From contig RGBY01000077.1 in assembly GCA_009919445.1 (NCBI GenBank), forward strand, positions 1 through 10,050: a DNA stretch of 10,050 nt, given 5' to 3'. Shown here piece by piece: positions 1 through 6,517 of this stretch. Both the position numbers and the translations under genes were made by a program. The stretch is from Planctomycetia bacterium. Its GTDB lineage: Bacteria > Planctomycetota > Planctomycetia > Pirellulales > UBA1268. How positions within the stretch are numbered: the first letter of the stretch is position 1; every line of letters begins with the position of its first letter. Under the pieces are notes generated by a model that was not told the DNA's origin, ran no database searches, and saw nothing but the letters and a program-made list of their open reading frames with translations.

Positions 1-13
1 TTCCTGGAGTAGC

Positions 14-34
14 GGGCAGGATTGAGCCCTGCCG
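14..34 (-). repeat. Short inverted repeat just after the GH95 stop codon
   Basis: GGCAGG at 15-20 can pair with CCTGCC at 28-33 around a 7-nt loop, immediately downstream of the minus-strand stop at 36-38. No run of U follows it in the minus-strand RNA within the visible bases, so this is at best a weak 3'-end structure and not a recognisable intrinsic terminator. A 6-bp stem could be chance. Confidence 0.2.
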
Positions 35-35
35 G

Positions 36-2474
36 CTAGCGGCTGTCTTCGTTGTTTGTCTTCGGCTTGAAGTCATGAGGGTGGAGCGTAACAGAGGTCC
101 CCGGTGTGGGGCTGACTGCTGTGCGTGTCTGCTGCCAGTGAACGGGCAGCGTCCCTGCACTGTTTGGGCCAGCGGTGATCGAGGCTTCCTTGAGTTGGCC
201 ATCCTGCCAGGAAATATCGACGGTATAGTCACCGCGTGCCCGGAGGCCTGTGACCTGGCCATTCGGCCAGCGGTCAAAAGGCAGGGCAGGAAGAAGGCGG
301 ATGCCGTGGCCATGGCTATGAAGGAGCATTTCTGCCACGGCTGCCGTCGCGCCGAAGTTGCCGTCGATCTGGAATGGCGGGTGATTATCCCAGAGATTAT
401 CGAGTGTCGATCGTGCCAGGATGGCATGGAGGTTCTTGTACGCGTTCGTTGGGTCGGAGAGCCGGGCGAACATCCCGATTGTCCAGGCTCGGCTCCAGCC
501 AGTCCCGGCTCCGCCTCGGGACAAGCGGCCTGCCAGTGTTTTCACGACGGCTGCCCGCATTCGTTCATTCCCATCGAGGTCGAGTTGGTTGCCGGGAAAA
601 GCACCAAGCAGGTGGGAGATATGGCGATGCCCCGGGCTCTTTTCGGCGAAAGGAAGTCGCCATTCCATGAGCCGGCCATCATGGCCGATCTGTGGACGGT
701 AGACCCGCGGAAGGATTTCGCGGACTTTTTGCACCAGCGGCTCACTCTCACGGCCGAGGACGGCCGCAGCTTCGAGGTAATCATTGAAGACTTGAAGGAC
801 CATGAACTGGTCGTAGCTTGTCCCGGCCGAAAGGGACGCGGGCTTCAGCTCCCCTGTCGGGGTTTCGAAAAGGAACGTGTTTTCGGGTGAACTTGCCGGC
901 CGAGCCATGAGGCTGCCATCTGGGCCGGGAATCAGCCATGAGTCAACGAATTCAGTTGAAGCGGTGAGGAGATCCCAGTTGGCCTCAAGGACGGCGGGGT
1001 TCTGATTGAATCGGTAGTGCTCAAGGATGTGGAAGGTCAGCCACTGCCCACCGAAAAACGAGCCAGCCCAGCAGGGCTGCTGTCCCATCAGGCGGGCGTG
1101 CCCCCAGATATCGGTGGAATGCCCCATGCACCAACCCCGCATGCCGAGCCGACGTGCCATTTCTCGACCAGTTGGTTGGAAAAGGCGAATGAGATCGAAC
1201 AGGGGCTGATGCAATTCACCGAGATTGGTGGTCTCGGCTGGCCAGTAATTCATCTCTAGATTGATGTTGAGATGGTAGTCAGACCCCCAGGGTGCTCGCT
1301 CGTAGGGGTTCCAGATGCCTTGGAGATTGGCCGGCATTGTCCCAGGTCGCGATGAGGCAATAAGCAGGTAGCGTCCGAATTGAAAGTATGTCTCAATCAG
1401 ATCGGGGTCATCGTGACGTTCTGCCTTCAGTCGCGCAAGCCGTTTTCTTGTTGGCAGGCGAGAAATGGCAGCAGCCGTTGCGCCACAGTCGAGGCGGACG
1501 CGATTGAAAAAACGGCGATGGTCGTTGATTGCGTCGGTTCGCACCTGCGGAAAGCTTTTTGGCTGTACGGCATCGAGGGCAGCCGTTGCCTTGTGCTGCC
1601 AGCCTTCTGGGAGTGGATTGCTTGAATCGAGCCGATTGAAGTTTGTGGCAACGGATTGGTAGAGCGTGACAGTCCGCGCATCTGTGATAGTGAGGCCATT
1701 TTCAGCGGCTGTTACCGCGTCTGGTTCGATGAGGCGAACACGGCTCACGAATTGAGTGCCGCGTGTCCCGGTTCCGGAGCCGTGGAGGACGAGGTCACCG
1801 TCTTTTACCACTCCACCTTCCATGCTTACCTTCAGTGAAAGGGGGCGGTCGGCGGTAATCTGAATGGCAATGACATCATCAGGGCTGCTGGCAAGCACAT
1901 CCTGGGTGATGGTTGAGCCATCTGCGAGCGTAAAGACGGTGCGGGCGACACCGGTGGCGAGATCAAGCGACCGCCGTGTCTGGGCCGCTTCTGCCGTGGA
2001 GGTGTAGTCGAGGTGGAGCCAGCCGATTCGCTGATAACTGCACGGGTTTTTTGCGAGACTTCCTGTGCCTGAAATATGCTTCGTGAAGTAGGTGTCGAGC
2101 GTGGAATAGTCACCTGCAGCTTCGAGTTGCCTGACCTTTTCCAGATGCTCCGCGAGGTTGTCATCCATGAACAGCGGCTCTTCGTTGGCCCACACCGTCT
2201 CCTCATTGATCAGGATTTGTTCGCGCGGAAACTGACCGTAGGGCATGGCACCGAGCCGGCCATTGCCGACAGGGTACGCCAGTTCAAAGTCAGAGGCGGG
2301 CTGGTCGTCCCAGATGACATCTGGTGAGGCTGACGTCACTACCGTCTGCTCTTGGGCCGGCCGTTCTGGTGAATCTGGTGAGGGGGCCGCAGCCGAGATG
2401 CTGGTGAGGCATGTCAGGCACGTCATGAGAAACGCTGGCCGATGAGAGTGAAGGCTGGAGGAAGAATGCAACAT
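36..2474 (-). CDS. Secreted GH95-family alpha-L-fucosidase
   Basis: The 812-residue protein is expected to hydrolyse terminal alpha-L-fucose (typically alpha-1,2-linked) from glycans outside the cytoplasm. The N-terminus has an Arg/His-containing n-region and a hydrophobic stretch ending near SAAA-P (about residue 30), which looks like a Sec signal peptide; no lipobox is present. Family hallmarks run in order: AYPVGNGRLGAM (66-77), RPGTMPANLQGIWN (376-389), DYHLNINLEMNYWPAE (399-414), SSPEN (528-532) and QIDGNFG (702-708). By motif match to the characterised bifidobacterial GH95 enzyme, N403 and N405 are the base-activating asparagines, E531 the general acid, and D704 the conserved aspartate. 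Length is normal for GH95, so the gene appears intact. The start at 2474 keeps a full signal peptide; only a weak GGA (2481-2483) lies upstream. It follows the isomerase-like gene after 286 nt, so it may have its own promoter. The family is clear; exact linkage specificity is inferred, since some GH95 members act on L-galactosides. Confidence 0.93.
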   Translation of the reverse strand: MLHSSSSLHSHRPAFLMTCLTCLTSISAAAPSPDSPERPAQEQTVVTSASPDVIWDDQPASDFELAYPVGNGRLGAMPYGQFPREQILINEETVWANEEPLFMDDNLAEHLEKVRQLEAAGDYSTLDTYFTKHISGTGSLAKNPCSYQRIGWLHLDYTSTAEAAQTRRSLDLATGVARTVFTLADGSTITQDVLASSPDDVIAIQITADRPLSLKVSMEGGVVKDGDLVLHGSGTGTRGTQFVSRVRLIEPDAVTAAENGLTITDARTVTLYQSVATNFNRLDSSNPLPEGWQHKATAALDAVQPKSFPQVRTDAINDHRRFFNRVRLDCGATAAAISRLPTRKRLARLKAERHDDPDLIETYFQFGRYLLIASSRPGTMPANLQGIWNPYERAPWGSDYHLNINLEMNYWPAETTNLGELHQPLFDLIRLFQPTGREMARRLGMRGWCMGHSTDIWGHARLMGQQPCWAGSFFGGQWLTFHILEHYRFNQNPAVLEANWDLLTASTEFVDSWLIPGPDGSLMARPASSPENTFLFETPTGELKPASLSAGTSYDQFMVLQVFNDYLEAAAVLGRESEPLVQKVREILPRVYRPQIGHDGRLMEWRLPFAEKSPGHRHISHLLGAFPGNQLDLDGNERMRAAVVKTLAGRLSRGGAGTGWSRAWTIGMFARLSDPTNAYKNLHAILARSTLDNLWDNHPPFQIDGNFGATAAVAEMLLHSHGHGIRLLPALPFDRWPNGQVTGLRARGDYTVDISWQDGQLKEASITAGPNSAGTLPVHWQQTRTAVSPTPGTSVTLHPHDFKPKTNNEDSR

Positions 2475-2540
2475 GTAACGTCCGCAGCGGTTTTAGAATC
2501 GTGGCACGGGTAGAAATGAACGGAGCGTCGCGGAGAATCA

Positions 2541-2560
2541 GCGAGCCCCCTCGGGGTCGC
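2541..2560 (-). repeat. GC-rich hairpin in the leader upstream of the GH95 gene
   Basis: GCGA (2541-2544) pairs with TCGC (2557-2560), and CCCC (2546-2549) with GGGG (2553-2556), leaving G2545 bulged and a 3-nt loop. The stem is 67 nt upstream of the fucosidase start codon. No U-tract follows on either strand, so it is not a standard intrinsic terminator. It could be an mRNA 3' end structure for the upstream operon or part of the GH95 5' leader. Confidence 0.35.
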
Positions 2561-2661
2561 GGCCTTCCAGCCACAATCATGTTTCGACTGGCCAGTATCT
2601 TAGCCCGTCGGTGAGTGAGAGCACCCATGTGATCATTCAGCATGAAAGAAACCGGCGTTAC

Positions 2662-2679
2662 GAGCGACCGTTTTCGCTC
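2662..2679. repeat. Inverted repeat GAGCGA/TCGCTC
   Basis: GAGCGA at 2662-2667 and TCGCTC at 2674-2679 are perfect inverted arms around a 6-nt loop. They lie in the spacer downstream of the isomerase-like gene. There is no poly-U downstream in either direction. It might be a small stem-loop or a protein-binding dyad; nothing more can be said. Confidence 0.25.
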
Positions 2680-2736
2680 AGTCCTGTGAGGCCTTTGGGG
2701 CAGAGACTGGCGACATCGCTGCTGTGGCCTGAGGTC

Positions 2737-2758
2737 GCCGGTGTATCAGTTCGCCGGC
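2737..2758 (-). repeat. Stem-loop immediately after the isomerase-like stop codon
   Basis: GCCGGTG (2737-2743) and CGCCGGC (2752-2758) form a 7-bp stem with one G-U pair and an 8-nt loop. It begins 2 nt past the stop codon at 2761-2763 on the minus strand. The position suits a transcript 3'-end stabiliser or a U-less terminator, but the required U-tract is absent, so termination is only a guess. Confidence 0.35.
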
Positions 2759-2760
2759 GG

Positions 2761-3528
2761 TCAGGAGTTGCCCCGGGCAGCCAGTACCGAACGGAGGCCT
2801 TCCTCTGCCGGCCTCTGAGGCCAGTATTCGAGGCCGACAAATCCCTGGTAGCCAGCCTCCTCGATGGCTGAAAACAGCCAAGGGTATGCGAGTTCCCCTC
2901 GGTCCAATTCGTTTCGTCCCGGGCAGCCGGCGGCATGGAAGTGAGCGATCTTGTCGATTTGGTTTGTGAGGGTTGCAGTCAGATTGCCCTCACTGAGTTG
3001 CTGGTGATACAGATCGAACGTGACCTGGATGTTCGGGCTGTTGACCTCGTCAATGATGGCAAATGCTTCATCACTACGAACTAGATAGTAACCGGGGTGA
3101 TCAACCTGTTCATTGAGCGGTTCGATTGCCAGGACGATGTCAGTCCCTTCAAGCAGGCGAGCGGCATCCTGAAGGCCGGCAACCAGACTGGCATGCTGCT
3201 CGATGCGGGGGACGCCAGGAAGGAAATCGCCGACTTGGGAAATCAGTGTCGGGCAATTGAGACGGCGGGCAGTCGTAATCGACTCAGCGAGTCCCTCGAG
3301 ATAGGCCGGCCGGCATGCCGGATCAACAAGGCTGATGAATTTGGTGCAACAGGCGGCAATCTGCAGGTCGTACTGATCGCGTAGCCGCAGCACATGGTCG
3401 AGATCTTTCTCCCACCATTTCCAGAACTCGAATGCGGAATAGCCGCAGTCAGCAACAACTTTGATTGCGTCGTCGAGCGAGACGTTCTCCAGAACGGCAT
3501 CGATGCAGACAGAAAAATGAAGAGGCAT
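2761..3528 (-). CDS. Hydroxypyruvate isomerase-like sugar isomerase/epimerase (TIM barrel, AP endonuclease 2 fold)
   Basis: This 255-residue cytoplasmic protein has no signal peptide. It matches the Hyi/xylose-isomerase-like TIM-barrel superfamily, whose members isomerise or epimerise keto/aldo sugars or hydroxypyruvate using a divalent metal. Visible family motifs are IEPLN (135-139, E136), DHPGYYL (143-149), FDLYHQQ (171-177, D172 and H175), HFHAAGCPGRNE (196-207) and GLEYWP (232-237, E234). E136, D172, H198 and E234 are the likely metal ligands or catalytic pair by comparison with that family. The PGR-x-E and DLYH motifs point to the Hyi branch rather than to tagatose epimerases. Length is typical (about 255-260). 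The start codon lies 6 nt beyond the stop of the symporter gene and has no visible Shine-Dalgarno, so translation is probably coupled to that gene. The true substrate is not known; the context suggests the imported sugar or a derivative of it. Confidence 0.85.
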   Translation of the reverse strand: MPLHFSVCIDAVLENVSLDDAIKVVADCGYSAFEFWKWWEKDLDHVLRLRDQYDLQIAACCTKFISLVDPACRPAYLEGLAESITTARRLNCPTLISQVGDFLPGVPRIEQHASLVAGLQDAARLLEGTDIVLAIEPLNEQVDHPGYYLVRSDEAFAIIDEVNSPNIQVTFDLYHQQLSEGNLTATLTNQIDKIAHFHAAGCPGRNELDRGELAYPWLFSAIEEAGYQGFVGLEYWPQRPAEEGLRSVLAARGNS

Positions 3529-3534
3529 AAACGA

Positions 3535-5172
3535 CTAGCGCGAGAAAGGTTCCAGAACAGAGAAGTCGGCAAAGGTAAGGTAAATCATGAATACGATCAA
3601 AATCAGAACGATGCCAACCGCCTTGGCATGCCGCCAGGGGGTCATGTCAACAGCGCCGACATCGTGCTGAACAAATTCCTTCTCGCTGGGGGAGATTTCG
3701 CCAACGACCAGCATCAGGATGACAAGCCAGGCGAAGACAAGACCAAGGAAGTGGAATTCGTGCATGGAGGCCACGATGGTGTCGAGGGGAGGCAGGAAGT
3801 ACCCCGCAGGAATAACAACAAACCCGGCGATGAGGGCGATTTTGGCTGCCAGCGGCGGCACTCGCTTGGACAGCATCCCAACGAGGACCACTGCAAAAAT
3901 CGGGATGAAGTAGATGCCGTTCATCTTCTGCAGGTAGTCGAAGATGCTGGCTGTTTTGGCGAGCAGCGGGGCAATGCACATCGCCGCAATCGCGATGATC
4001 CAGCCAAAGACAACTCCTGATCGGACGACGGCTCGATCACTGGCGTCTTTGAAGAAGACATTCTTAAACAAGCCAAGGCTAAAGAGCGTGCAGGCACTGT
4101 TAAGGGCCGAGTTAAAGCTGGAAAGAATGGCACCGATCATTGCTGCTGCAAAAAAGCCGGTCAGGCTCGCTGGCAGGGTGTTGCGGACCAGCAGGCCGTA
4201 GGCGTCGTCGGCTTTCACGCCTTCGGCGTGGAACATCGAGTAGGCAATCATGCCTGGCACGACGAGGTAAAGTGGCCCCAACAGTTTGAGAGCACCAGTC
4301 AGCAGAACGCCCTTCTGTCCCTCGGCCAGGCTGCTCGCCCCAAATGTCCGCTGAATAATCTGCTGGTTGGTCGTCCAGTAGAAGAGATTGAGCAGGAAGA
4401 TGCCTGAAAAGATTGTCGAGAATGGCACTGACGACTGGGCTGGGCCAACCGAGTTCAGGCGATTGCGCTGCTGTTCGATCAGGGTGTCGATGCCCCCCAT
4501 CACGCCTGCGGTGCCACCGAGTTGGGAAAATCCGAAATAGGTGATCAGCAGGCCGCCTGTAAGGAGGCCTATGCCGTTAAGGGTGTCGGACACTGCGACG
4601 GTTCGTAGCCCACCAAAGAGGGCGTAGATTGAGCCGATAATGCCGACCATCCAGACGATGATCCACAGCGCCAGGGTTTCAGGAGCAATGCCTGTCATCT
4701 CGGGCAAGTCCCCCAGCATTGAGGTGACGTCCAGAATGCCAATCATCCCCTTGGCGCCCGTGTAGAGAATGATGGGGAGCAGGATCGCCACGTAGGCGGT
4801 GAGGAAAATCAGGTTCGTGATCACTTGGGTCTGGTGGTCGAAACGAATCTCAAGGTATTGCGGGACAGTCGCCACACCGCTCTTCAGAAATCGCGGGAGG
4901 AAGAACCAGGCCATGAAGACCAACGCGACAACGCAGACCACCTCCCAGACCATGACGCAAAGGCCGTCGATGTATGCCGCGCCGTTCAGGCCGACAAGTT
5001 GTTCGGTGGAAAGGTTGGTCAGCAGGAGCGACCCGGCAATCAACGGGAACGTCAGTGATCGGCCCGCCAGAAAATATCCTTGGCTGCTGTCATGGTCGTC
5101 CTTGCGGGTAATGATCCACGTAAGCAGGCCAACCAGCCCGGTAAAAAAGAGAAACGAGAGAAGGGTTGTCAT
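3535..5172 (-). CDS. SSS-family Na+/sugar symporter, SGLT type
   Basis: An inner-membrane sodium:solute symporter (SLC5-like) of 545 residues with about 14 hydrophobic helices. It closely follows the bacterial galactose transporter vSGLT: STEQ (55-58) and WE (76-77) in the first helices, YWTTNQQIIQR (265-275), QKGVLLTGALK (286-296), the SS of AILSSFNSALNS (348-359), and FDYLQKMNG (411-419). By motif alignment Q58, E77, N269, K296 and Q415 correspond to vSGLT sugar-contacting residues, and S351/S352 to the Na+-site serines. This favours a hexose-like substrate over amino acids, proline or pantothenate. I chose ATG 5172 because GAGG (5179-5182) sits 6 nt upstream; a GTG at 5184 in the same frame would add four residues. 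The isomerase-like gene follows 6 nt after the stop, so the two form an operon. The substrate is inferred. Confidence 0.9.
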   Translation of the reverse strand: MTTLLSFLFFTGLVGLLTWIITRKDDHDSSQGYFLAGRSLTFPLIAGSLLLTNLSTEQLVGLNGAAYIDGLCVMVWEVVCVVALVFMAWFFLPRFLKSGVATVPQYLEIRFDHQTQVITNLIFLTAYVAILLPIILYTGAKGMIGILDVTSMLGDLPEMTGIAPETLALWIIVWMVGIIGSIYALFGGLRTVAVSDTLNGIGLLTGGLLITYFGFSQLGGTAGVMGGIDTLIEQQRNRLNSVGPAQSSVPFSTIFSGIFLLNLFYWTTNQQIIQRTFGASSLAEGQKGVLLTGALKLLGPLYLVVPGMIAYSMFHAEGVKADDAYGLLVRNTLPASLTGFFAAAMIGAILSSFNSALNSACTLFSLGLFKNVFFKDASDRAVVRSGVVFGWIIAIAAMCIAPLLAKTASIFDYLQKMNGIYFIPIFAVVLVGMLSKRVPPLAAKIALIAGFVVIPAGYFLPPLDTIVASMHEFHFLGLVFAWLVILMLVVGEISPSEKEFVQHDVGAVDMTPWRHAKAVGIVLILIVFMIYLTFADFSVLEPFSR

Positions 5173-5178
5173 CGGTTG

Positions 5179-5183
5179 CCTCA
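5179..5183 (-). promoter_or_regulatory. Shine-Dalgarno deciding the symporter start
   Basis: The minus strand reads TGAGG at 5183-5179, leaving a 6-nt spacer before ATG 5172. This is one of the clearer ribosome binding sites in the window. It supports the ATG over the upstream in-frame GTG at 5184, whose second codon would contain it. Confidence 0.5.
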
Positions 5184-5261
5184 CTGCATTCCAGACACGC
5201 TCGTATGGCCAAGAGCCTTTTGTCCGTTAGGCCGTTAGCATGCGTCGTACGTGTATTTTTG

Positions 5262-5307
5262 GGATGCGGGAGCATACCACGGCTCTGTGCGGTGAGCATC
5301 CAGAGCC
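5262..5307 (-). repeat. Two interleaved inverted repeats upstream of the symporter operon
   Basis: Stem A is GGCTCTG (5281-5287) with CAGAGCC (5301-5307): a perfect 7 bp with a 13-nt loop. Stem B is GGATGC (5262-5267) with GCATCC (5296-5301), a perfect 6 bp. The arms interleave and share base 5301, so the stems exclude each other or form an H-type pseudoknot after giving up one pair. A third small stem, ATGC/GCAT with 4-nt loop, lies at 5264-5275. The element is between the amine oxidase stop (5348) and the symporter ATG (5172), with no U-tract. It may be the 3' end of the upstream transcript or a leader structure of the downstream operon. Confidence 0.35.
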
Positions 5308-5347
5308 CAGTGAGGCCACCTTGGGGGGCAGGTGCGGAAACACTGCC

Positions 5348-6517
5348 TCAGTGGGGCAATAAACCGTCAGGTGCGAGCAATCGCTCGGGAGAAAATGCCT
5401 CGAAGGCATGCCGTGCGGGCTCTCCGCAGATGCTGTCGGCCATGACCACGGCCGTAGCCGGAGATAGATGCAGGCCTGCTCGGTAATGGCCGGTTGCCAG
5501 CCAGCCGTTGGCGATGCCAGGGAGTTGGCCAAGCACTGGCAGGCCATCAGGAGTCCCGGGCCGCAGGGCAGCCCAACTGGCCTCGGGCGGGCCAAACGAC
5601 ACCTTGGGGAGCAGCGACTGAAGCAACAGGGCCAGCCGCGTCAGTTCGGTCTGTGTGGTGGAGGCATCGAACCCGGCGTCTTCAATGGTCGAGCCGACGA
5701 GCAGCCTGCCGTCAGGACGCGGAATCAGATAGTCAAATCCTGCACCAATGTTGATGACACGCCTGAGAAAGCCGGGGGCCGTTCGCTGGAGCAAAATTTG
5801 GCCGCGCCAGGGACGTGTCGGAATGTGCAGTCCCAGTAGGGTGAGGAGTTTTTCTGACCACGCCCCTGCCGTGATGCAGAACTGGTCGGCAGTCAAGATG
5901 GGGCGTGTGCTGTCGTCTGTCGCGAGGGCCTCAATTCTTCCGTTGGCAGTCTGGAGGCCGGTAACCGAGACGGCATCAAGAAACTCAACGCCACGATGCT
6001 GGCAGGACGCTCGGAGCGCGGCCAGATGCCGTGGCGGACGAATCTGGACTTCATCAGGAAGAAGGACGGCTTCACGAATCGTGCCGGCGGCAACTGCGGC
6101 AGCGACCGCGGGCTCACAATCGGCGAGATCCTTGGTAGCAATGGGTTGATGGCGAACCCCGAGCCTTTGCCAACGCCTCATGTCAGCCGAAAGTTCTTCC
6201 GACGTGTCATCTGACGTAGCAATGGCAAGTGTGCCACAGCGTCTCAGGCCTGTGTCGATGCCGGTCTCGTCCCGCAGTTGGCGGGCCCATTCGGAGTGCA
6301 GGCGATCGCTGACGAATGTGAACTGCTCGAGTGGCGTCGCCGTTGGCGGCAGGCTGTCGCCCGGGGGTTGGGCCGGAAAGATGCCCCCCGCCGCCCATGA
6401 GGCCAGTGCCTGCGGAGGGTCACGACTGACAACCGTTACCGAGAGGCCTCTGCCAGCCAGTTCACGAGCAATCGACAGGCCGATTACTCCGCTGCCGATG
6501 ATGCAGCAGTTAGGCAT
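5348..6517 (-). CDS. FAD-dependent amine oxidase, glycine oxidase (ThiO)-like
   Basis: This 389-residue DAO-superfamily flavoprotein is expected to oxidise a small primary or secondary amine such as glycine to an imino acid with release of H2O2. It starts directly with the Rossmann dinucleotide-binding motif IIGSGVIGLSIA (6-17). ThiO-like signatures follow: AAGGIFPAQ (42-50), DEVQIRPPRHL (155-165), AGAWS (217-221), GRLLVGSTIEDAGFD (270-284), LRPGTPDGLPVLG (318-330) and GHYRAGLHLSPATA (343-356). R319 and R346 lie in motifs that contact substrate carboxylate and flavin in characterised glycine oxidase. An in-frame start at 6646 would add 43 residues ahead of the Rossmann strand, which is unlikely; ATG 6517 puts the motif at the N-terminus and overlaps the DUF3500 stop by 8 nt, with AGG 9 nt upstream. 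No other thiamine gene is visible, so a role in thiazole synthesis is not shown and another amine substrate is possible. Confidence 0.85.
   Translation of the reverse strand: MPNCCIIGSGVIGLSIARELAGRGLSVTVVSRDPPQALASWAAGGIFPAQPPGDSLPPTATPLEQFTFVSDRLHSEWARQLRDETGIDTGLRRCGTLAIATSDDTSEELSADMRRWQRLGVRHQPIATKDLADCEPAVAAAVAAGTIREAVLLPDEVQIRPPRHLAALRASCQHRGVEFLDAVSVTGLQTANGRIEALATDDSTRPILTADQFCITAGAWSEKLLTLLGLHIPTRPWRGQILLQRTAPGFLRRVINIGAGFDYLIPRPDGRLLVGSTIEDAGFDASTTQTELTRLALLLQSLLPKVSFGPPEASWAALRPGTPDGLPVLGQLPGIANGWLATGHYRAGLHLSPATAVVMADSICGEPARHAFEAFSPERLLAPDGLLPH

Larger units (their letters stand above)
2475..2760. other. Intergenic spacer between the isomerase-like gene and the GH95 gene
   Basis: These 286 nt contain no credible gene: the open frames that enter it are antisense or out-of-frame continuations of the neighbours. 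It must hold the 3' end of the symporter/isomerase transcript and probably the promoter and leader of the fucosidase gene. I see three potential hairpins (2541-2560, 2662-2679, 2737-2758) but no convincing -35/-10 pair. Confidence 0.5.

Noticed and set aside
75..890. A 271-codon plus-strand open frame with many cysteines
   Set aside because: It lies entirely antisense to the conserved C-terminal half of the GH95 gene, and its cysteines do not form a recognisable finger pattern.
2411..2474. GH95 protein as a lipoprotein
   Set aside because: Cysteines in the signal region (LMTC, CLTC) lack the small residue required before the lipobox Cys; the SAAA-P end fits ordinary Sec cleavage better.
3394..4020. 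A 208-codon plus-strand frame rich in charged residues
   Set aside because: It is antisense to the symporter's hydrophobic helices; the polar composition is what results from reading membrane-helix codons backwards.
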